NCBI GenBank assembly: GCA_007119005.1
Contig: SKQM01000224.1
Location: 1-5,501 of the forward strand
Reading direction: 5' to 3'
From: Thioalkalivibrio sp.
GTDB lineage: Bacteria; Pseudomonadota; Gammaproteobacteria; Ectothiorhodospirales; Ectothiorhodospiraceae
Length of the DNA stretch: 5,501 nucleotides
In this document: piece by piece, positions 1-5,501 of the stretch
Layout: each line of letters opens with the position of its first letter
Position numbering within the stretch: the first letter of the stretch is position 1
Translations under genes and position numbers: made by a program
The notes under the pieces: generated by a model
Told to the model about the DNA's origin: nothing
The model's input: only the letters and a program-made list of their open reading frames with translations
The model's database searches: none

Positions 1-108
1 ATAGCGTTCAGGAACCACCCGATCCCATCTCGAACTCGGAAGTGAAACTGTTCAGCGCCGATGGTAGTTTGGGGTCTCCCCATGTGAGAGTAGGTCACTG
101 CCAGGCAT
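1..108 (+). rRNA. rrf: 5S ribosomal RNA, 3' portion (5' end outside window)
   Basis: This is the 5S rRNA of the large ribosomal subunit, lacking about the first dozen bases because the window starts inside it. The sequence shows the conserved core CGAACTCGGAAGTGAAAC (about 33-50), then GCGCCGATGGTAGT (56-69), the helix pair GGGGTCTCCCC (71-81), GAGAGTAGG (86-94) and the terminal CTGCCAGGCAT, which would pair with a TGCCTGGC-type 5' end lying just outside. It is read on the + strand and is followed at once by a rho-independent terminator, so it is the last gene of an rrn operon whose 16S and 23S genes should lie to the left. The exact mature 3' end could differ by one or two bases. Confidence 0.97.
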
Positions 109-115
109 TTACCCC

Positions 116-147
116 ACCCGGGCGTCTAACGGCGTCCGGGTTTTTTT
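116..147 (+). terminator. Rho-independent terminator of the rrn operon
   Basis: A 9-bp stem (116-124 with 133-141, containing one G-T pair) encloses an 8-nt loop and runs into seven consecutive T residues (141-147). It begins 8 nt after the 5S rRNA end. On the opposite strand the hairpin is not followed by a T run, so it should act only on rightward rrn transcription. Confidence 0.92.
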
Positions 148-187
148 ATGCCCGTGAAATGGCCCGGGCGCGAAGGCCTTGGGGTGC

Positions 188-210
188 AAACCCGCGGTGT
201 CGCGGTTTTT
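188..210. terminator. Second hairpin at the rrn / dapA-operon convergence
   Basis: The hairpin has arms at 188-196 and 201-208, a 4-nt GTGT loop and one bulged C. On the + strand it ends in five T residues (206-210), so it could be a back-up terminator for rrn transcripts. On the minus strand it directly follows the TAA stop of the metallo-hydrolase gene (211-209), the expected place for the end of the dapA-bamC-hydrolase operon, but there the T tract is only the three bases of the stem. Termination is therefore more convincing rightward; a bidirectional role is inferred. Confidence 0.6.
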
Positions 211-973
211 AGCGCAGTTCCCGCCAGTCGAATCCGAACTGCTGGTCAGCCAGGGAGGTTTCCTCTGGCAGGCAACCCAGCCCCGACGCCAGTGCCGCAC
301 GCGCAAGCTCCGGCCGGTTGTTGCGTTCCGAGAGATGCATGCCGACGACGTGCTGGAGGCGGCCGTGATCGATCGACGCCAGCAGGCGCTGCGCCTCGTG
401 ATTGGGGAGATGCCCATAAGGGCCGCCCACCCGTCTCTTCAACGCAGGTGGGTAGGGGCCCTGGGCCAGCATCTGTGGGTCGTGATTGCACTCCAGCAAG
501 AGGCCATCGACTCCGTCGATCTGCGCGATCATGTGTGCAGTGACGTGGCCGGCGTCGGTCAACAGCGCGAGCGTGCGGGCGCCGTCGCTGAAGACGAACT
601 GCGCGGGTTCGCGCGCATCGTGTGGGACCGTGAAGGGGTGAATTTCGAGATCACCGATGGCCAGGCGATCCCCCGCGTGGAACTCCCGCAGCGAGGGAAA
701 AGCCGTGTCCCGGGCACCCATCCGGGTACCCGGCGTCATGTAGACGGGGAGGTGGTGCCGGCGGGCGAACGCGGCAGAGGATCCGATGTGGTCCGAGTGC
801 TCGTGGGTGATCAGCACCGCGTCGAGCTGGGCGGGTGTTCGGCCGAGCCGGGCCAATCTGGCGCAGGTCTCCTGTACCGAAAAGCCGCAGTCGACGAGTA
901 CGCGGGTTGTCCCGTTTTCCACCAGCAGGGAGTTGCCGGCGCTGCCGCTTCCGAGCGAGGCGAAGCGGATCAC
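209..973 (-). CDS. MBL-fold metallo-hydrolase, YycJ/WalJ-like (COG1235 type)
   Basis: This 254-residue protein is a cytoplasmic metallo-beta-lactamase-fold hydrolase. It has no signal peptide or membrane segment. Visible motifs are an N-terminal LGSGSAGNS strand-loop (7-15), the metal-binding THEHSDH (56-62; H57, H59, D61, H62), VPHDA with H118, LLTDAGH with D140, ECNHD (161-165), PYGHLPNHEA (185-194) and GMHLSERNN (211-219) with H213. These are the ligands of a two-metal centre in the YycJ-like branch, whose Bacillus member has been linked to nuclease and cell-wall phenotypes; the substrate here is unknown. The gene is last in the dapA-bamC operon, 94 nt after bamC, and such a hydrolase often follows bamC in gammaproteobacteria. 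The start is a GTG (973-971); there is no clear ribosome binding site and no better in-frame ATG or GTG upstream. Family assignment is firm, function is not. Confidence 0.93.
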   Translation of the reverse strand: MIRFASLGSGSAGNSLLVENGTTRVLVDCGFSVQETCARLARLGRTPAQLDAVLITHEHSDHIGSSAAFARRHHLPVYMTPGTRMGARDTAFPSLREFHAGDRLAIGDLEIHPFTVPHDAREPAQFVFSDGARTLALLTDAGHVTAHMIAQIDGVDGLLLECNHDPQMLAQGPYPPALKRRVGGPYGHLPNHEAQRLLASIDHGRLQHVVGMHLSERNNRPELARAALASGLGCLPEETSLADQQFGFDWRELR

Positions 974-1067
974 GGCTTGAGGACGATGCCGGGGCCGAAG
1001 CGCTGCGTTGCGGTGCCCGGCGAGCGATCGCTTGGAGGCGGACGCCTGCCGGACACCGGTGCCGACC

Positions 1068-2222
1068 TCAGCGCAACTGTGGCTGAATGGTCTCCAGCAC
1101 GAAGCGTTCGTCGCGGGTGCTCAGGCGTTCTCCGTCGATCGAGAGCGCCTCGATCTGCAATTCACGCCCGTTTTCGATCATGCGCACCTGGAAGCGCTGG
1201 TCCATGCGTGCAGCGATTTCGCGGCCGCCACCGAACATGCGCCGGAACATGCCCGGCCGCTGGGTGGCCTGGTCGGCGACGTCGGGCCGATAGGTCACGA
1301 GGAAGGTGCCGGTGCGCCGGTCCTGCTCATCGACCATCAGGCCGGTCCGGTCCAGCGCCAGGCCGAGCCTGCGCCAGAGTGCGTCGGGCTCGCCGCGCAA
1401 CGCAAGGACGAGGTGACCGTCGCGTTCGACGAGGTCGACCTGCCCGCTGCGCTCGAAATCGGCCTCTTCCGCAAGCGTGGTGACGGTGTCGGGCGTCTCA
1501 CCCGTTGTGAGGAACACCAGCAGCCGGTTCAGCATCTGTGCCTCGAGTTCCGGGTCGGGGTCCGCAATGAACCAGCGTGCGGCCTGCCCGTCGCGATCGC
1601 CCCGCTCGACCGCGCCGCGGTGGCTGATGAAGATCTCGGTTGCGCCGTTCACGCGTTCCACGCGCAGGCGGTACTGGTCCCGTGTGCCGGCGTCGTAAAC
1701 GCTACCGATCGCGCGCGCCAGAAGGCCGCGGGTGGCGCCGAGCGGAATGCCCGCGCGGTTCTCGGCCCATTCGGTCTCCATGATTCCAACCACGGGCTCA
1801 TCTCTGACCAGTGCCAGGTTCTGCGCTCGCCAGAATTCCCGGAGCCGGGGCCACAGCGATTCGGGTGCGGCTTCGACATGCAGCCAGCGCGTCTGTCCGT
1901 CACGGCGGAGCTCGACACCAGGGCTGTCCGGCAGAACGGGCGCGCCTGCAGCGACTGCGCGTGGAGCGTCGCGCCGGGGATCCGCCTCGAGTGCTCGCGC
2001 ACTGACCCGTTCTCCGGGCACGTCGGGAATGCGGAAGGCGCGTTCCATGCCGGGAGCGATCAGATCGGGGGGCAACTCGAGCGAGTCGATCTGGCGGCTT
2101 CCTTCGTAGCGAGGTCCGTCGGTCTGCCCCCCGGGCGTGCTGCAACCTGCGAGTGCAAGCAAGGCCAGAGCCGCCGGAAGTTTCCACGACAGGCGGTTCA
2201 GGGAGCGAAGGGATTCTCTCAT
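1068..2222 (-). CDS. bamC: Outer membrane protein assembly factor BamC (NlpB lipoprotein)
   Basis: BamC is a lipoprotein of the Bam complex, which folds beta-barrel proteins into the outer membrane; its N-terminal stretch binds BamD. The 384-residue product starts with a lipoprotein signal: basic n-region, hydrophobic core (15-25) and lipobox LAGC with lipidated C27. S28 at +2 fits outer-membrane sorting. A proline-rich extended region with QIDSLELPPDL (44-54) resembles the BamD-binding segment. Two helix-grip domains follow, about 103-240 (WLHVEAAPESLWPRLREF) and 268-384 (LRGEPDALWRRLGLAL). It is about 40 residues longer than E. coli BamC (344), partly through a Gly/Arg/Met-rich loop at about 315-340. 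It begins 6 nt after the dapA stop. Its only SD-like sequence, AAAAAGAG, abuts the ATG, which suggests translation coupled to dapA. dapA-bamC adjacency is classical. Confidence 0.95.
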   Translation of the reverse strand: MRESLRSLNRLSWKLPAALALLALAGCSTPGGQTDGPRYEGSRQIDSLELPPDLIAPGMERAFRIPDVPGERVSARALEADPRRDAPRAVAAGAPVLPDSPGVELRRDGQTRWLHVEAAPESLWPRLREFWRAQNLALVRDEPVVGIMETEWAENRAGIPLGATRGLLARAIGSVYDAGTRDQYRLRVERVNGATEIFISHRGAVERGDRDGQAARWFIADPDPELEAQMLNRLLVFLTTGETPDTVTTLAEEADFERSGQVDLVERDGHLVLALRGEPDALWRRLGLALDRTGLMVDEQDRRTGTFLVTYRPDVADQATQRPGMFRRMFGGGREIAARMDQRFQVRMIENGRELQIEALSIDGERLSTRDERFVLETIQPQLR

Positions 2223-2228
2223 CTCTTT

Positions 2229-3113
2229 TTAGTGTTCCACTGCTATGCCGGCCTGGCGCATCGCGTCCAGTACGGCCGCATGATAGGGTTCTGACAGGGT
2301 TGTCAGCGGCAGGCGGATCCCATCCGGAATCAGGCCCATGCGCGCCACCGCCCATTTTACAGGAATCGGGTTGGCTTCCCGGAACAATTCGTGGTGGAGC
2401 CCGTCGAGCCGCGCGTTGATTTCCCGTGCCCGCGCCACGTCGCCCTCCAGTGCCGCCATGCACATCTCGTGCATTGGCCCCGGTGCGACATTGGCCGTCA
2501 CCGAGATGACCCCCTGGCCACCCGCAAGCAGGAAGTCCAGTGCGGTCGCATCGTCCCCGCTGTACAGTTCCAGTTGACCACCGACACGCTCCACCAGTTC
2601 CCGTGTCCGCTCCGCCTTGCCCAGCGCCTCCTTGAGGCCGATGATGTTCGGGATCCCCGCCAGGCGCTCCACCGTCTCCGGGAGCAGGTCCACGGCCGTG
2701 CGCCCGGGTACGTTGTACAGGATCTGCGGGATGTCGACCGCTTCGGCAATGGCGCGGTAATGCAGGTACAGCCCCTGTTGCGTGGGCTTGTTGTAGTAGG
2801 GCGTGACCAGCAGGCAGGCATCGGCCCCGGCGTCCTGCGCGCACTGGGTGAGATGGATCGCCTCGCGCGTCGCGTTCGCCCCGGTCCCGGCGATCACCGG
2901 CCGACGCCCGCCCACGCGCTTCACCGTGTGGGCGATCACCGCACAGTGTTCCTCGAAATCCAGCGTCGCGGACTCCCCGGTCGTGCCCACGGCGACGATG
3001 GCGTCGGTACCCGCCGACAGGTGCCATTCCAGCAGGCGATCCAGGGCATCCATGTCGATGCTGCCATCCGTCCGCATCGGCGTCACCAATGCGACCATGC
3101 TGCCTTGAAACAT
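2229..3113 (-). CDS. dapA: 4-hydroxy-tetrahydrodipicolinate synthase
   Basis: DapA condenses pyruvate with aspartate semialdehyde, the first committed step to diaminopimelate and lysine, in the cytoplasm. The 294-residue protein is a TIM-barrel class I aldolase that aligns without gaps to E. coli DapA (292 aa) through the active site: T44 in VGTTGES, Y107 in TPYYN, Y133 and R138 in YNVPGR, and Schiff-base K161 in GLKEA. Residues of the E. coli lysine allosteric site are mostly kept (S48, A49, H56, N80, E84, Y106), but position 53 is F instead of H. An ATG at 3134 would add seven residues. I prefer the ATG at 3113 because GGAG lies 6 nt before it and [12 protein letters not shown] matches the family N-terminus. 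It heads the operon with bamC and the hydrolase. Confidence 0.97.
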   Translation of the reverse strand: MFQGSMVALVTPMRTDGSIDMDALDRLLEWHLSAGTDAIVAVGTTGESATLDFEEHCAVIAHTVKRVGGRRPVIAGTGANATREAIHLTQCAQDAGADACLLVTPYYNKPTQQGLYLHYRAIAEAVDIPQILYNVPGRTAVDLLPETVERLAGIPNIIGLKEALGKAERTRELVERVGGQLELYSGDDATALDFLLAGGQGVISVTANVAPGPMHEMCMAALEGDVARAREINARLDGLHHELFREANPIPVKWAVARMGLIPDGIRLPLTTLSEPYHAAVLDAMRQAGIAVEH

Positions 3114-3115
3114 TG

Positions 3116-3123
3116 CCCTCTCC
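3116..3123 (-). promoter_or_regulatory. Ribosome binding site of dapA
   Basis: The sequence GGAGAGGG on the minus strand (3123 down to 3116) places its GGAG core 6 nt before the ATG at 3113. It decides the dapA start against the in-frame ATG at 3134. Confidence 0.75.
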
Positions 3124-3140
3124 GGCGACTTCAATAGCGC

Positions 3141-3170
3141 AGTCTAACGGCGGGGGAACAGGGGGTTCAA
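3141..3170 (-). promoter_or_regulatory. Candidate sigma-70 promoter of the dapA operon
   Basis: Read on the minus strand, TTGAAC (3170-3165, 4 of 6 matches to TTGACA) and TAGACT (3146-3141, 4 of 6 matches to TATAAT) are separated by 18 nt. This predicts a transcript start near 3134 and a leader of about 20 nt that includes the dapA ribosome binding site. The geometry is good but both boxes are imperfect, so this is inferred. Confidence 0.4.
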
Positions 3171-3217
3171 GCCGCAGGCCGCAACGGTTTGCGGGCCCCT
3201 GCCGTACACCAGGGCCA

Positions 3218-3246
3218 GCCCCTCCGTGACGGGCAGGCGGAGGGGC
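3218..3246. repeat. Perfect 9-bp inverted repeat in the dapA/gcvR intergenic region
   Basis: The arm GCCCCTCCG (3218-3226) and its exact reverse complement CGGAGGGGC (3238-3246) flank an 11-nt centre. The repeat lies between the two candidate promoters, about 48 bp upstream of the dapA -35 box. No T run follows on either strand, so it is not a terminator. It could be the binding site of a dimeric regulator or an RNA hairpin. In GC-rich DNA a chance origin is also possible. Confidence 0.55.
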
Positions 3247-3275
3247 CGCCTCCGGATCCGCTGCACGGAAATCGT

Positions 3276-3303
3276 TTGCGCGGCGGGCCCAAGGTGATAT
3301 GTT
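3276..3303 (+). promoter_or_regulatory. Weak candidate promoter for the gcvR-like gene
   Basis: TTGCGC (3276-3281) and TATGTT (3298-3303, 4 of 6 matches to TATAAT) are spaced by 16 nt. This would start transcription near 3310, which would favour the ATG at 3335 over that at 3299. The -35 box is poor and this is the best I can find rather than a convincing promoter. Confidence 0.25.
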
Positions 3304-3334
3304 GCCCACCTGTTCCGTTCGTTGCCGTCCCAAC

Positions 3335-3889
3335 ATGCCTGAGTTCCCGGGTTCGACACCCAACACCCAACTGGTCATGGTCCTGATCGGGCCAGACCGC
3401 CCCGGCCTGCTCGAGCAGGTCTCCCGATGCGTGATGGATTCGGGCTGCAATCTCGAGGACAGCCGCATGGCGGTGCTCGCCGGTTTCTGCTGCATGAGCA
3501 TGGCCGTCAGCGGCAACTGGAAGACGCTCGGCAAGCTGGAGAGCCAGTTGCCGCGGCTGGAGGCGGACACGGGGCTCAGCCTCGTCGCGCGGCGCGCGCA
3601 GCCCGAGGAGACCGCTCCCCCGGTGATGGCCTACTCGGTGGACGTGGTGGCACTGGACCAGGTCGGGATCGTGCACGCGTTGGCTGGGTTTTTCACCAGC
3701 CGCGGCGTGAACATCCGGGATCTGCACTCCCGGGTGTTCAGAGCGCAGCAGACCGGCACCCGGATGTTTGCCGCCAACATGGTGATCGACATCCCCGCGG
3801 AACAGCACCTCGCAAGCCTGCGTGGCGATTTCCTGGATTTCTGCGACGAACTCAATCTCGATGGCGTGCTGGATCCGATCAAGGGCTGA
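3335..3889 (+). CDS. gcvR: GcvR-like double-ACT-domain regulatory protein
   Basis: The 184-residue protein consists of two ACT domains, the ligand-binding fold of many amino-acid-controlled proteins, and has no DNA-binding domain. E. coli GcvR has the same layout and represses the glycine cleavage operon by binding the activator GcvA. ACT1 (about 11-90) has VLIGPDRPGLLEQVS and CNLEDSRMAVL (38-48), very close to the GcvR motifs. ACT2 (about 98-175) has ALDQVGIVHALAGFF and GVNIRDLHSR (124-133). No gcv genes are in view. The gene is divergent from dapA and 48 nt upstream of bcp, with which it may be cotranscribed. An alternative ATG at 3299 would add 12 residues and has an SD-like AAGGTGAT, but that sits too close to the ATG; the 3335 start fits family length but lacks a clear SD. 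The real partner and ligand here are unknown. Confidence 0.85.
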   Translation: MPEFPGSTPNTQLVMVLIGPDRPGLLEQVSRCVMDSGCNLEDSRMAVLAGFCCMSMAVSGNWKTLGKLESQLPRLEADTGLSLVARRAQPEETAPPVMAYSVDVVALDQVGIVHALAGFFTSRGVNIRDLHSRVFRAQQTGTRMFAANMVIDIPAEQHLASLRGDFLDFCDELNLDGVLDPIKG

Positions 3890-3923
3890 TCAGGATCGCG
3901 CGCCAATTTCCCATTCCCCGCTC

Positions 3924-3929
3924 AAGGAG
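3924..3929 (+). promoter_or_regulatory. Ribosome binding site of bcp
   Basis: AAGGAG lies 8 nt before the ATG at 3938. It favours that ATG over the in-frame GTG at 3932, which would have a spacing of only 2 nt. Confidence 0.8.
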
Positions 3930-3937
3930 CAGTGACA

Positions 3938-4405
3938 ATGAGTGTTTCGATCGACCAGCCGGTTCCCACGGACATCCGCCTGCCCGCGACCGGCGACCAG
4001 ACGCTCGGTCTCGGAGACTTCGCCGGTCGGCGGCTCGTGCTGTACTTCTATCCCAAGGACGCGACGCCCGGCTGCACGAACGAGAGCCGGGATTTTGCCG
4101 CGCAGCAGGCCGGGTTTGGGGCGGCGAATGCGGTGATCGTCGGCGTGTCCCGGGACAGCGTGAACAGCCACGAGAAGTTCCGGGCCAAGGAGGGTCTGCC
4201 GTTCGACCTGCTCAGCGACGCCGACGAGGCGCTGTGCAACGCCTTCGACGTGATCAAAATGAAGAACATGTACGGCAAGCAGGTCAGAGGGATCGAGCGC
4301 TCGACCTTTCTGATCGACGAGAAGGGCGTGCTGCGGCGCGAGTGGCGCAAGGTCAAGGTGCCCGGCCACGTGGCCGAGGTGCTGGAAGCCGTGCGCGCCC
4401 TTTGA
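3938..4405 (+). CDS. bcp: Thiol peroxidase Bcp/PrxQ (peroxiredoxin)
   Basis: This 155-residue cytoplasmic peroxiredoxin of the AhpC/TSA family reduces hydrogen peroxide and organic hydroperoxides, usually with thioredoxin as reductant. The thioredoxin-like fold shows LVLYFYPKDATPGCT (33-47) with T43 and peroxidatic C46, VSRDS (70-74), FDLLSDADEALC (89-100), MYGKQVRG (111-118) and R121STFLID. E. coli Bcp has a second, resolving cysteine five residues after the first; here that position (51) is R. The only other cysteine is C100, so the enzyme either works as a 1-Cys type or uses C100 or a partner thiol. Other proteobacterial Bcp proteins share the PGCTxE form. It lies 48 nt after the gcvR-like gene and 39 nt before the PIN-PhoH gene, consistent with one transcript. 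Confidence 0.96.
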   Translation: MSVSIDQPVPTDIRLPATGDQTLGLGDFAGRRLVLYFYPKDATPGCTNESRDFAAQQAGFGAANAVIVGVSRDSVNSHEKFRAKEGLPFDLLSDADEALCNAFDVIKMKNMYGKQVRGIERSTFLIDEKGVLRREWRKVKVPGHVAEVLEAVRAL

Positions 4406-4444
4406 GGTGACGATCGCGCATCGGCAAACGGGAGGGCGGCGGTC

Positions 4445-5501
4445 ATGGTGAAAAAGGAGTTGCGTGCCAATCGGCTGCTGGTGCTCGACACCAACGTGCT
4501 GATGCACGACCCGACAGCCCTGTTCCGGTTCCAGGAACACGACATCTTCCTGCCGATGGTCGTGCTGGAGGAACTCGATCGGTCCAAGAAGGGCGTGTCC
4601 GAGGTGGCGCGCAACGTGCGCCAGGTCAGCCGTTTCATCGACGAACTGACGCAGGATGCGACTCACGCCCAGATCGCGCAGGGTCTGCCCCTGCAGCCCC
4701 CTTCGCTGGCCGATTCCCCCATCGGGGCCAGCGGGCGCCTGTTTTTCCAGACCCGGGCGATGGCGGCCCATCTGCCCGACAGCCTGCCGGGATCCACGCC
4801 CGACAACAACATCCTCGCCACCACGCTCGCGCTGCAGGGTGAGCTCCCCGACGCAAAGATCACGCTGGTTTCCAAGGACATCAACCTGCGGATCAAGGCG
4901 GCGGTACTCGGACTGCACGCCGAGGACTATTTCAACGACCAGGTGCTGGACGACGTCAGCCTGCTGTACTCGGGCATGTCCGAGCTGCCGGTGGATTTCT
5001 GGGAGTCGCACGGCGCCGAGATGGAGTCCTGGCAGGAGAGCGGCCGTACCTACTACCGGGTGAACGGTCCGCTGGTGATGCAGTGGCAGCCCAACCAGTT
5101 CCTGTACCGGGACGGAGACAACCCGGTGCAGGCGATCGTGCTGGAGATCGACCAGCGCGCCGAGACCGCGGTGATCGAACTGGTCGACGACTACATGCAC
5201 CCGCGGCACACCGTCTGGGGCATCAACGCCCGCAACCGCGAGCAGAACTTCGCGCTGAACCTGCTGATGGACCCCGAGGTGGACTTCGTGTCGCTGGTCG
5301 GCGCCGCCGGAACGGGCAAGACCCTGCTGACGCTGGCGGCCGGTCTTGCGCAGACGCTGGAGGACAACACCTACCGGGAGATCATCATGACTCGGGTCAC
5401 GATTCCGGTCGGTGAGGACATCGGGTTCCTGCCGGGTACCGAGGAAGAAAAGATGACTCCCTGGATGGGGGCGCTGATGGACAATCTCGAGGTGCTGACC
5501 A
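4445..5501 (+). CDS. PIN domain-PhoH family ATPase, 5' part (runs off window)
   Basis: The reading frame is open from ATG 4445 to the window end: 352 codons of a protein whose family is usually about 460-470 residues, so the last quarter is missing. Residues 9-150 form a PIN ribonuclease domain with acidic positions D15 (LDTNVLMHDP), E43/D45 (LEELD), D120 (PDNNIL) and D145 (SKD). A linker region (about 160-260) leads to a PhoH P-loop ATPase domain with Walker A GAAGTGKT (286-293) and the PhoH-typical TRVTIPVGEDIGFLPG (316-331). The Walker B region would lie beyond the edge. PIN-PhoH proteins (YlaK/PhoH2 type) are inferred RNA helicase-ribonucleases; the mycobacterial PhoH2 has shown this activity. 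A GGAGG (4431-4435) 9 nt upstream supports the start. The gene follows bcp by 39 nt. No antitoxin-like small gene precedes it. Confidence 0.94.
   Translation, partial: MVKKELRANRLLVLDTNVLMHDPTALFRFQEHDIFLPMVVLEELDRSKKGVSEVARNVRQVSRFIDELTQDATHAQIAQGLPLQPPSLADSPIGASGRLFFQTRAMAAHLPDSLPGSTPDNNILATTLALQGELPDAKITLVSKDINLRIKAAVLGLHAEDYFNDQVLDDVSLLYSGMSELPVDFWESHGAEMESWQESGRTYYRVNGPLVMQWQPNQFLYRDGDNPVQAIVLEIDQRAETAVIELVDDYMHPRHTVWGINARNREQNFALNLLMDPEVDFVSLVGAAGTGKTLLTLAAGLAQTLEDNTYREIIMTRVTIPVGEDIGFLPGTEEEKMTPWMGALMDNLEVLT

Noticed and set aside
179..1483. 434-codon open frame on the + strand across the hydrolase and bamC genes
   Set aside because: It is antisense to two well-recognised genes, its translation is rich in R, G and A with no family motif, and it comes from the codon bias of GC-rich DNA.
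1023..1600. Two GCGATCGC octamers (1024-1031 and 1593-1600), like the cyanobacterial HIP1 repeat
   Set aside because: Only two copies occur, one inside bamC. The genes are gammaproteobacterial, and GC-rich DNA gives this octamer by chance.
1008..2294. 428-codon open frame on the + strand opposite bamC
   Set aside because: It is a shadow of bamC with a low-complexity composition and no recognisable domain.
3144..3359. 71-codon minus-strand frame in the dapA/gcvR intergenic region, and a 65-codon + frame at 3189-3386
   Set aside because: They overlap the gcvR-like start and the candidate promoters, and lack a ribosome binding site or any family resemblance.
1900..3570. 556-codon open frame on the minus strand across dapA, the intergenic region and the gcvR start
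   Set aside because: It runs out of frame through dapA and bamC, whose own frame gives perfect family matches, and its product is arginine- and glycine-rich noise.
4406..4444. Possible small antitoxin-like gene upstream of the PIN-PhoH gene
   Set aside because: The gap is only 39 nt and holds just the ribosome binding site, so no antitoxin partner can be supported.
3890..5209. 439-codon open frame on the minus strand opposite bcp and the PIN-PhoH gene
   Set aside because: It is antisense to two clear genes. The HVD/QVD-rich composition is what the reverse complement of this codon usage gives.

Overview
The window looks like chromosomal DNA of a GC-rich gammaproteobacterium. The gene order dapA-bamC-MBL hydrolase, divergent from a gcvR-like gene and bcp, resembles the arrangement I recall from Pseudomonas and purple-sulfur/Ectothiorhodospira-type relatives. 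BamC itself is essentially a gamma/betaproteobacterial protein. The genus cannot be fixed from the sequence alone. I see no mobile element, CRISPR array, tRNA or prophage signature.

Layout. (1) Positions 1-108 are the 3' part of a 5S rRNA gene on the + strand, the end of an rrn operon, followed by a strong rho-independent terminator (116-147). (2) A second hairpin (188-210) sits where the rrn operon meets a convergent minus-strand operon. (3) That operon is read from about 3134 down to 209: dapA (first lysine/diaminopimelate step), bamC (lipoprotein of the outer-membrane beta-barrel assembly machine) and a YycJ-type metallo-beta-lactamase-fold hydrolase. dapA and bamC are 6 nt apart; bamC and the hydrolase are 94 nt apart. 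(4) A 221-bp divergent intergenic region (3114-3334) holds a good candidate dapA promoter, a weak candidate gcvR promoter and a perfect 9-bp inverted repeat between them. (5) The + strand then carries a GcvR-like double-ACT-domain regulator, the thiol peroxidase Bcp/PrxQ, and the first 352 codons of a PIN-PhoH fusion protein that runs off the right edge.

How the genes relate. The left operon joins a cell-wall precursor/lysine enzyme with an envelope assembly lipoprotein, a familiar gammaproteobacterial pairing. The right group (amino-acid-sensing ACT protein, peroxidase, RNA-acting ATPase) is head to head with dapA. All coding regions look intact, with family-typical lengths and active sites. 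The window is mostly an ordinary housekeeping region. The points worth a second look are the divergent promoter region with its inverted repeat, the Bcp variant without the usual resolving cysteine, the DapA allosteric-site substitution, and the rrn operon sitting where I would expect purC.
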